From Phyto melanocephala (Eukaryota; Arthropoda; Insecta; Diptera; Rhinophoridae), in assembly GCA_941918925.1 (NCBI GenBank), contig OW799233.1, positions 158,128,845 to 158,192,844 of the forward strand: a DNA stretch of 64,000 nucleotides, in the 5' to 3' direction. Every line of letters starts with the position of its first letter. Position 1 is the first letter of the stretch. The notes under the pieces were generated by a model. It made no database searches, was not told the origin of the DNA, and worked only from the letters and a program-made list of their open reading frames with translations. Both the position numbers and the translations under genes were made by a program. Below, piece after piece: positions 55,591-64,000 of the stretch.

Positions 55591-56180
55591 CCTTAAAAAT
55601 TCTATCACGGCTACCAGTCGGAATTGCTTTTTTCATTAAGGCCCATGCCACTGCAGGCCTTTTCTTCAGACTAGAAAACAATTTTGTATTGTCGACTGGT
55701 GATTGCCAACAAACCTAATCGCAAAGTCCTTCGACATAGGCAACACCTTTTTTAGACTGAGGTCTCCCGTAGCAATTCGCACTTAATGTATTCCTACCTG
55801 TGATCCTCAGTGTACCGCAATCTGAGTCTCCCTAAACTCTTTAAGTATTAGGTTTAGAATCTGCTATACCCCATCACAGATGTGACTATCCATGCCCTTA
55901 ATGTGCGTGGATCAATACGCTATGCAGTGTTGATCCACTTGCCATGCAGCCATGTAGCCCCTCAAGCTCATTCACTCAACTTATGCGCTCTGTCAGCATT
56001 TGACCCCTATCTGCAAGGACTGAATTCTCCTATGCCACATCCCGAGCTTTTGGTAACACCTATATATCCCGTACTAGCAATAACGCAAATGCGTAGATAC
56101 TTCGCCAAGTTATCATGCCCCCGGGAAACGATTTACTTTTATAAATCTGTCAGCTGTTATTTGAATTTATGGTTTAATTA
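55591..56180. other. GC-richer island of unknown origin
   Basis: Clearly higher GC than either flank, with phrases such as 'ggcccatgccactgcaggcc' and 'catgcccccgggaaacg'. The 99-codon frame at 55882-56181 has no recognisable domain and none of its neighbours extends it. The composition fits a TE piece (for example an untranslated leader or LTR) that I cannot identify. Confidence 0.4.
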
Positions 56181-56392
56181 GTATTAGTTTCGTTTTCATT
56201 AATAAATCAATAAAAATTTTTATCTATTTTATGAATGTCTGAGCTAAACTCATGCATCACAAAATTTTGTATTTAATTTCTCTAAATTCCTTTGAACCAC
56301 CCTAGAGGACTATTTGTAACGACAAACACATAAAGTTGTGTCAAACAATAATAAAATTAAGAAAATCCGTATAAAAATAAACACACAAGCAA

Positions 56393-57130
56393 TAACAAGT
56401 AACAGTGCTATATTCGGCCGTGCCGAATCTTATATACCCTTCACAACGTGTAGTCATGCAATAACAATTGTTTGTATCACCATTCATCCCATATAAAATA
56501 CGTGCATACGTACACGTTAGAATAAATGTGGCATCGAATCCCAGCTGATCCAAATAAATTTTATTTTATTTTTTTTTATTTAATATATTATTTATATTTT
56601 ATTATTTTTTTTTTAAATTTTTTTAAAAAATTTTTTTAGAAAAATTTTTAAAAAATTTTTTTTAAAATTTTTTTAAATTTTTTTTTTTTAGTTTTTTTTT
56701 ATTATTTTTTTCTTATTTTTAATATTTTTTTGTTTGGTATGTTTTTTACATGTATGTATGTATGTATGTTGTTGTTGTAATTGTGAAAAAAACGAGGTGG
56801 TCGTGGTTTTTTGCTCATATCTCAGAAAGTTATGGGGCGATTGTGCTGAATTTCAATAGCGATTCATTCCTGGATATTTCCAAGAGGTTGATACCATACA
56901 CAGATCTGAGGAACATATAGTTGCTTCTAAAAGTTGATTTCAACCAACACACGGACAGACGGGCAGACGGACAGACGGATAGACGGACGGACAGACGGTC
57001 ATCGACTCCTCTATTCATAAGCTTTCAGAAAATATATACTTTATGGGGTCGGAAATGAAAATTGTAGAAATTACAAACGGAATGACAAAGCTATATATAC
57101 CCTTGTGCACCACAGGTAAAGGGTATAAAA
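56393..57130 (+). repeat. DINE-like family 1, complete copy
   Basis: Left end 'acaagtaacagtgctatatt' with the hairpin, 'acgtgtagtcatgcaataac', then 'ggcatcgaatcccagctgat' in inverse relation to the other copies, a T-rich tract (56.56-56.74 kb) where they have A-rich tracts, and the right half with 'gaggtggtcgtggttttttg', 'gggcgattgtgctgaatttc' and 'ccacaggtaaagggtataaa'. The inverted middle suggests recombination between copies. Confidence 0.8.
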
Positions 57131-58370
57131 ATAAAATATCACTTTAAAATAATTTTATAGCGAACCACTTAATCAGATTCTTTTAAGCAAATTGCGTTAA
57201 ATCTTATTATTAAAAAAAATAAATCTACATGCTACAAAACGTATTAACCCTTTTATTACTTTTAAAAATCGATAGCAAATAAATTGTTCAATTAACCTAA
57301 ATTACATTGAAAACTAATAAATTGCATTTAACGATTGTATGAGAATGTGCTCCTTCTGTGTGGGGGAGTTAAATGTCATTGTTTGGCATTTATCTATTTT
57401 CTATAAAAATTATCCAACTTTTTTATATTTCTTTCCAGAAATCAATCAAGTCAATTGTCAATTGTTTGTAGTTGTAAATTGTGATTGTCATGTTTTAAAA
57501 ATAGAGCGGGTATAAAAATACGCTTTATTTTATGGTGAGGAGGGGGTGTTTTTTATTATGCAGTAAATGCACAACTTTCTCTATTAATTCTATATTGCTG
57601 TTATCAAATTCATATTGTAATATTGAGGAATGCCAATCTTAAAATTTCGTTCTTGAAAATTCCGAAACCCGGGATGCATTTTAATACAAATATCTCGGGA
57701 AGTGTCGTTTTTTGTAATTTTTTTTTTTTTTAATACCTGCATGGTAAATTAAAAACAGTGGCTTTAAATGTAGGACCACATGCAAAAAATTTACGTATAA
57801 ACGATTTATTTATAAAAATTTGCATTCCATTGACAAGTTTTGTTGACCTCGAATCGATAAGAATTCAGCAACTTTTAGACGGACAGTTAAGTGAGTTTGG
57901 TGTGTCAGTGTCTAGAGAAATATAAATTTTTACAATAAGCAGAGCTTTATCAATGTTAAAAAATGGAATAATTATTTTACCCCTTTAGCAGCTCGGTTTT
58001 GCACATGTTATTCCTCTGGCAATGGTTGAGGTTGTTGTACAAGCAAAAACTAACTATCTTTGTCAAATGTAGATAATAATTTGTTTATTTTTTGCGTTTT
58101 AGGTATATAAATTTCATATTAAATCACTCAGAAAATTTACAAATATATTTTCTAAGTCGCAAAAAAAATTCATCCAAAATTTACGAGACTACTTTTGACC
58201 TCGGTTTTTCCATATATAAATTATTTGCTTAATAATATTATATTGGCATCTAACTGAAAACATGAGAAAGTTGTGTCATTGCGCAAGTCATATGATTAAT
58301 CTCTACCTATATCCATTTTATCTTTCTTACAAAATCCTTAAAAAACTCTTGTATAAACGGATAAATATAT
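57131..58370. other. AT-rich sequence, nothing recognised
   Basis: No supported gene. 'ccgaaacccgggatgcattt' at 57.66 kb recalls 7.97 kb as noted there. Confidence 0.4.
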
Positions 58371-58378
58371 ATGCAATC

Positions 58379-58560
58379 TGATTTTCGCCTGAGTCATAAT
58401 TGTATAACAGCTGTTATTGAAGTTATCAAGAATAACCAGAATAACCCGGTTTAGAAACTGATAAGTGCTATTGGATCACTCTAAAGCATTTGATATGGCA
58501 GACCATGATATACTCATTGGAAAACTGAAAAACATTTTAATATGCAATTATATACAATAA
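58379..58560 (+). pseudogene. LINE A reverse transcriptase, upstream piece
   Basis: Frames read 'QSDFRLSHNCITAVIEVI' and, after a shift, 'VLLDHSKAFDMADHDILIGK' followed by 'LKN'. This is RT domain motif A with the catalytic aspartate region (LLDHSKAFDxxDHDIL). It stops where LINE B begins; the expected continuation is found at 60.97 kb. Confidence 0.75.
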
Positions 58561-58561
58561 T

Positions 58562-60027
58562 TCAATAAAACTTGGTTATTTTCCTTAGTTTTGGAAGGAC
58601 TCCTTTATAATTCCGCTTTTAAATCCGGTAATAAATCGAACGTAACGAACTATAGAGGTATTGCGAATCTTAGTGCGATTCCAAAACTTTTTGAAAAATA
58701 TATTACGTATAATATATGCCATCAAATATCATCTCTTCTATCTCATCATCAACACGGTTTTAGAAAAAGCTGCTCTATACTAACTAACCTTTTGGAACTT
58801 ATCGCTGTTGTTCATAATTGTTTTAATAATAAACAGTTGACGGATGTAATCTATATTGACTTCAGTAAGGCTTTTGATCAAGTTAATCATGATCTGCTTA
58901 ATCTTATGGGATTCACGATAAACACTTTGAATTGGATAAAGTCATACCTAACAAGTCGTAAACAGTGTGTTCTTTTTAACAATGTTACTTCTTATAATAT
59001 TGAAGTAAAATCTGGTGTTCTTTAAGGTAGCCATTTGGGTCCTATTTTATTTTCGCTCTTTATAAATGGTTTACCTAGTGCAATCAAATATTGCAATGTT
59101 TTAATGTATGCTGATGACGTAAAGATTTTTCTTAGTTATAAGAACATTCAGGAAGGAACTCAGTTACAACATGATTTGAATAAATTTTTCGAATGGTGCA
59201 ATATTAATTTAATGACTCTCAACCTAAAAAAACGCAAACATATGAGATGCTCAAGAAATTGGAATGCTGGTTGTCTCTTTTTTCTGGGTGGTTATCAACT
59301 TGAACTGGTTTCAGAGTTTCTGGATCTAGGCGTTCTTTTTGACCCTAAACTAAATTTCAACAACCATATTGTTATGATGGTAAATAAATCTCGTGGTGTT
59401 CTCGCTTTTATAAAACGTTGGGCTAAAGAGTTTACAGAACCACAAATAACTGTACGGTTGTACACCTCATTAGTAAGACCTATTCTAGAATTCGGATCTA
59501 TTATTTGGGATCCTTATACCAATTTTCAGAAGGATCGAATCGAATCTGTTCAGAAACAATTGCTCCTATTTTGTTTAGGTCATACAACATGGGATCCTGA
59601 TAGAAACATTCTGCCGTACACAACTAGACTTGCTACAATTAAGTTGCCAACGTTAGAAAGTAGACGAATTATGCTTAATGTAACTTTTATGGTGAATTTA
59701 TTAAATGGTTCGGTTAATTCTGAATTTTTGCTGAGTAATATCAACTTTAATGTTCCACTTAGAGCTACTCGGAATTTTACTCCTCTTTATCTTAGATGTC
59801 TTCAAACTAACTACGCTGATGCTGACCCACTAAGGAGAATATCGAAAAACTATAATGATCTTTATAATTTCATTGAGTTTTCTGTAAATCTTAATATAAT
59901 TAAACGTAATATTATTCTATTCTTAACTGTTTGTAATTAGTTAAGTTTATTTTTTTCATGTATTTTTTTGGTCTGTAAGGATTTATAATCTATAGACTTT
60001 TATTAAAAAAATATAAAAAAAAAGATA
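58562..60027 (+). mobile_element. LINE B, 5'-truncated non-LTR retrotransposon
   Basis: Runs from about 58562 into an A-rich tail ending near 60027. It carries most of an RT domain and its tail but no endonuclease, as expected for 5' truncation. It sits inside LINE A. No clear target duplication could be matched. Confidence 0.75.
58591..59940 (+). pseudogene. LINE B reverse transcriptase (two stop/shift lesions)
   Basis: Copies element RNA at the target site. The first part has 'KSGNKSNVTNYRGIANLSAI' (motif 1), 'HQHGFRKSCSILTNLLEL' (motif 2), and 'VIYIDFSKAFDQVNHDLLN' (motif A). The stop at 59023 replaces the Q of GVPQGSHLGP ('GVL-stop-GSHLGPILFSLFI'). The second part has 'YCNVLMYADDVKIF' (catalytic YADD) and a long C-terminal region with 'LVRPILEFGSIIWDPYTNFQ', 'LPTLESRRIMLNVTFMVNLL' and 'DPLRRISKNYNDLYNFIEFS'. 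A frameshift precedes 58620: 'WKDSFIIPL' is in the other frame. Motif spacing suits jockey/CR1-type LINEs. Only a few lesions, so fairly young. Confidence 0.88.
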
Positions 60028-60962
60028 AAACAAGTAAGAGTGCTATATTCGGCCGTGCCGAATCTGATAATACCCTTTACTAACATGTACACTAGTATAA
60101 TCCCACATCGCCATTATTCCTTATTATTTCCGACGCAATACTTGATTGTGAAGTTTTACGTAGATCACTGTATTCTATTAGTCAAGTTCTTTCATTTGAT
60201 ACTCATATTGATGGGGTTAAAAAAAACTTTCCGCCATTTTGTTAATATTGCCATCTTGGATTATAAATTTTTTTAATAATTTACTGTATTCTACTGGTCA
60301 AGCCTTTTGATTTGATACCAATATAAAGGGTGTTCAAGAAGTTACATTTTAAAATACCAGATTTGACCCACATATAAATTTATTGTCCGGCATTTTGTAG
60401 TGGCGGCCAACATGAATGTAAATTTTTTATAGTGCTTATATTGCGTAGTCAAGTCCTTTCAGATGATACCAATATTGACTCTTCTGGTTGTCTAGGAGCG
60501 GAAAAAATGGTTTTTCGTTTGAAAATTTTTGGAATATATATTTTTCAAAAAAAATTTTGTCTATAACTTTACCGATTAGAGCATGCTTTATCACGAATAT
60601 CTCTAGAGGCATATTATATCTACAAATAGTAGCAAACGTACCTATAAATTATTATATGGTTGAAAATTTTAAAATTTGGTGGTATAGATATGGGAGAGGC
60701 AGTCGTGTTGATTTGCTCATATCTCAGAAAGCTATCGGGCGATTGTGCTGAATTTCAATAGCGATTCATTCCCCGATATTTCCGAAAGATTGATACCATA
60801 CACAGATCTGAAAAACATATAGTTGCTTTTAAAAGTTGATTTCAACGAACACACGGACAGGCGGACATGGCTTAATCGACTCCTATATTCATAAGCTTTC
60901 AGAAAATATATGTTTTATGAGGTCGGAAATGAAAATGTACTACTGGTGAAGGGTATAAGAAT
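60027..60962 (+). repeat. DINE-like family 1, long copy with tandem interior
   Basis: Left end 'acaagtaagagtgctatatt' with the perfect hairpin, then three to four units marked by 'tagtcaagt.cttt', 'gatac.aatattga' and 'ttactgtattctactggtca', about 110-130 bases apart, and the right half from 'gctcatatctcagaaagcta' to 'tggtgaagggtataaga'. It lies between the tail of LINE B and the second piece of LINE A. Confidence 0.82.
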
Positions 60963-60965
60963 ACA

Positions 60966-61550
60966 TCGTACAAACCAAGAAGATGTGATCTTTCAGACCG
61001 CACACAATCAGTATTTGTGAATAACATATGGTGTGATAGCTTATCACTTATTAGGGGAGTTCCTCAGGGAACTATTTTAGGACCACTCTTGCTCTCCTTA
61101 TATGCAAATGATTTGCCAGAACAACTTTCTAATTGCATAGTCCACTAATACGCAGATGACTTGTAAGTTACTATAAGAAGCCTAAATAACGATTTAAACA
61201 GAATCTACATTCCGCAAAGTGCTAATGGTCTCAAGTTGAATACGTGTAAATCTAAATGCTTCGTAATATCTAGAAAGAAATAAGTTCTTCACATTTCCGA
61301 AAACATTATTTTTAATTGGGAGATACTTGAAATTGTTGACAGAGCGACTAATCTTGGAGTAGTTTTTAACAGCATTACAGTGGGGACTGATCACGTGAAC
61401 TCAATGGTTGGTCATGTATTTATAAATTTAAGGGCTCTTTGGCCCACACAATATCTTTTTCCTTTAAGAAAATAAATTTTGCTGGCTAAAACCTATCTAG
61501 TCCCTTCCCTTTGGTACGGGTGTGAATTGTTCGCAAGGAAACTGGCTTAA
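60966..61550 (+). pseudogene. LINE A reverse transcriptase, downstream piece
   Basis: Continues the piece at 58379-58560. Frames give 'YKPRRCDLSDRTQSVFVNNI', 'LIRGVPQGTILGPLLLSLYA' (motif B), 'NDLPEQLSNCIVH', a stop, 'YADDL' (catalytic site) and later 'VDRATNLGVVFNS'. Stops and shifts are more frequent than in LINE B, consistent with greater age. Confidence 0.8.
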
Positions 61551-62684
61551 ATTTTTGTTAATAAATTTCCTAAACTTCCAAAAAGATTTTTAAATTAAAA
61601 TGTAAACATTTGAACGAGATTGAAAAATTGTTTCGATTTTCGCCGAGTGATTGCATTTTCGAAAACAGCTACGATATCATAAACAGCACTCTTATCTAAA
61701 ACCACTATTAATATTTAACAATAAGTGAGCGCTTCAATAGTCTTGTTTAACTCAAATTTGGTTTCTTTCAATACAGTTTTTTTAATAACGAGAAAGAAAC
61801 GAAAACGTTCAAGTTCCCAAAATTACCAATAAAGCGTTTTTGGTAAAGAAAGTTGAAGGATAAGATGTTACGTATTTTACAAACATGAATAATCCTGTAA
61901 ATAAAACTATTGGCGAATCACATTTTTCCCTTTTTTCGTATTTTCCATGTCACATGCAAATTGCGTTAAAATCGATTTTTTTTACACACACTTAACTTTT
62001 GTTTCTTTTCGTTCTGTATTTTACCTTAAAAGCATTTGCCAACTACAGTAAAGCTTGTTAGAAGTCAGAAATACAACAAAACAATTTAAGTCCTCTACTA
62101 TCAGTTTTAATACATTTAATTGTAGCAAATTATTTATAAACTGATTTTTATATTGTCTTATGAGGAAAAGGACTCTGTCCAAAACAGAAAACAATTATAT
62201 TATTGTATACTAATGTTTGTCATCAATAACAAAAAATACATGAATAAGTTTTCGCTCTTTTATGTCATTAACTGTGTCACACTGTTATCGTTGTTTTTCA
62301 ACGATGCAGATGATCGACTGCAATTATTTGCTGTCGTTGCCAGTTCTTTACGTCAATTATTGTATCAGTTGTTTAATGGTTTTAATTTCTCTTCTGCTGT
62401 AATTCTGGTTAATTATTATGAAAGTTAATTTATAGGTTTGTTGTCGTTTAAAATTAAGTCATCCATATTAAGCGGGGCTAAAGTATTGCATACCTTTACT
62501 GGCCTTACGAGCCAGAAAATTATTTACAGAGGGAATTAAAAAAGATTTTAAACATAAATTTTAATTTAATTTTTAATTGTTGAACAGCAGGAAATTCGTA
62601 ATTTATTTATAATATATTAAATCATCGTATAAATAAAATTTGTTTATCCAAATGTTAAATTAATTTAAAATAAAAAGCCCTGTT
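61551..62684. other. AT-rich sequence, nothing recognised
   Basis: No supported gene; a 91-codon frame at 62153-62428 lacks any recognisable feature. Confidence 0.4.
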
Positions 62685-62685
62685 G

Positions 62686-62760
62686 GACTAGTCAGTGGTG
62701 GGGGGTTGCTTGTTCGATTCGAGAAGATGGTTAATGATGGTTATCGTTACTCACCTCGGT
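62686..62760 (+). repeat. tRNA-like SINE remnant
   Basis: 'ggactagtcagtggtggggg' then 'gttgcttgttcgattcgaga'; the second part is close to a B box (GTTCGATTC). The first phrase parallels 22.93 kb. The anticodon arm is not recognisable, so this is not a tRNA gene. Confidence 0.4.
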
Positions 62761-62985
62761 TAATTAAATAAGAATTCAATTTGTAGTGTTATTGTAATAA
62801 AAAAGTAAATCATTTTTAAATTTTTTTTTGATTTTTCAAGAAGATAAATGTGCGTTTCCCTCCCAGCAAACAATTGTTATTGCCATTTGTGTAGTTTAAT
62901 TTTGTTTTCTTTTTAAAAGACTGCAATAAATTATGGTTATTATATTTTGAATTAAATATGACCAAGAAATTATTAAAGCATACTA

Positions 62986-63773
62986 AAGGGTGTTTTTTAG
63001 GACCTTAAGAAATTCCGATATGGATTACTGCAAAACCAATCGTCTTAAAAATGAAGTGTGTTAGATATTTTTAGATATTTTGGCTAGTCACCATACCATA
63101 CAAAGGCTAGTACCACAACGACAGTTACAAATGCCATAAAAATAATTTCTAAAACTCTTATAAACTCGCATAAACTCTTCTTCAAGTCGTTTCGCATAAT
63201 TTTTTATTTGAGCAGGTAATACTCAGTGGAATGGATTTATTCATGACCACATTTACTCCTTAGGATAATATTTATCCAGACCGTATGATGCGCACAAGAA
63301 AACCCATCGACGGTATAGATGCGATTGCGACAGAAGTCCTAAATTTATTAATCCGTCAAATGTTGGAGCAACTACGTCTACTGATTAGTAATTGTTTTAT
63401 TCCTCATGTTATTACAATTTATTTGGAGTGGAAATGGTTCCAACAAGTGGCGCAACATGCCATAGAGCGCATGAAACAACCACTTTGTTGAGTCAAACGT
63501 AACATTATTATTCAAAAAAAATTAACCGGTAAATTGGCCACCACATTTAACACCTTTGGACTATATCTTGTGGAGGTACGTCAAGTCTCTTATTCGAGCT
63601 GATAAAACAGCAACGATTACTTAAGAAGAGGCCAACCTTTGACATAATACTAGAAAAAATAAGACCGGTTGTGCCCAAAAACAGTGTTACAAAATTGAAC
63701 CACTAAAGTGGCGTTCATAATTCACAGTCGCTAACGCTATGTGCATTAAGTTATTTTTAAAAATAAAACCCCA
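62986..63773 (+). pseudogene. Mariner-like element relic
   Basis: The left end 'aagggtgttttttaggacct', preceded by TA (62984-62985), resembles the termini of the 41.1-kb element; a candidate right end 'aaataaaacccca' is poor, so the right coordinate is approximate. Plus-strand frames keep 'WFQQVAQHAIE' (from FQQDGATCHTA), 'PVNWPPHLTPLDYILWRYVK' with the third catalytic region (the usual C-D pair before LTPLD is lost), and 'SLIRADKTATIT'. The amino half is largely unreadable. Old, inactive. Confidence 0.75.
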
Positions 63774-63859
63774 TAAAAGTTGTAAGCTAGTAAAGCCACA
63801 AGCTTAGGACATTCCGTAGAATTTGTTGTATTTTATGTGCAAATAAATATTTACTTATT

Positions 63860-63955
63860 TTAGCCACAATCATTTAATCCAATCATAGAATTTATGTTGC
63901 TCTTAATTAATGATCACATCAAACATATATTTTTTTTGCGTTGAGGGAATCGGCA
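63860..63955. repeat. Diverged end of the cacgcaaagaaaaa-type TIR element
   Basis: 'ccaatcatagaatttatgtt', 'gctctt' and 'catatattttttttgcgttg' parallel the right end of the element at 3784-4515 ('caatcatagtatgttgctct' and 'accatattttttctttgcgt'). Only this end is visible before it becomes unrecognisable. Confidence 0.5.
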
Positions 63956-64000
63956 TAGAAAATTGCAATTGTTAAGGAAATATTTCCGACTTACACAAGT

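Noticed and set aside
55882..56181. 99-codon frame in the GC-richer island
   Set aside because: No recognisable domain; an open frame of this size is less surprising at higher GC. Kept only as part of the unexplained island.

Overview
The window looks like non-coding, repeat-dense nuclear DNA of a dipteran fly, most likely a calyptrate (blowfly, house fly or tsetse relatives); the species cannot be fixed from the sequence. The reasons are strong AT bias, long A/T runs and microsatellites, Tc1/mariner, hAT, piggyBac, PIF/Harbinger, Helitron and LINE remains typical of insects, and many copies of a short repeat resembling the DINE-1/INE-1 (Helentron-related) elements of flies. I found no convincing host protein-coding exon, tRNA or rRNA gene. 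Nearly every supportable feature is a transposable element (TE) or a fragment of one, so the window is probably an intergenic or very long intronic region.

Layout. 0-6.5 kb: tandem-structured DINE-like block, a mariner whose DNA-binding domain is fused to its C-terminal end (2.1-3.0 kb), a terminal-inverted-repeat (TIR) element at 3.8-4.5 kb, the ORF1/gag of a LINE with its 5' leader (4.5-5.6 kb), a mariner scrap and a hAT MITE with its target duplication (6.1-6.4 kb). 8.4-15.4 kb: DINE-like repeat, second copy of the TIR element, four more mariner derivatives. 16.6-24.9 kb: tRNA-like SINE remnants, an element with five 120-bp tandem units, an RTE-like LINE 3' end, DINE-like copies, a foldback repeat and a Helitron helicase fragment. 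26.7-33.9 kb: a decayed mariner, the longest family-2 DINE-like repeat, a tandem repeat element, and a piggyBac relic interrupted by a 234-bp MITE. 35.1-35.7 kb: PIF/Harbinger remains. 36.9-39.3 kb: a family-2 repeat carrying two later insertions, one an exact 147-bp-arm palindrome and the other a young mariner. 41-45 kb: mariner, DINE-like copies, and a Harbinger-type MITE nested in another family-2 repeat. 47.9-49.9 kb: a hAT MITE, then a 1.2-kb element with perfect 27-bp TIRs, a perfect 8-bp target duplication and what looks like a two-exon gene. 51.9-57.1 kb: DINE-like copies, a hAT element with BED finger remains, a 94-bp tandem duplication and an unidentified GC-richer island. 58.4-63.8 kb: one LINE split by another LINE plus a DINE-like copy, then a mariner relic.

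The elements do not form a pathway; they record repeated insertion. Nesting gives relative ages: DINE-like family-2 copies are older than the mariner, palindrome and Harbinger MITE inside them; piggyBac is older than its MITE; one LINE is older than the LINE inside it. No transposase or reverse transcriptase here looks intact, so any mobility would need enzymes from elsewhere. The most interesting unexplained items are the 48.66-49.86 kb element with a spliced ORF and the 37.39-37.74 kb perfect palindrome.
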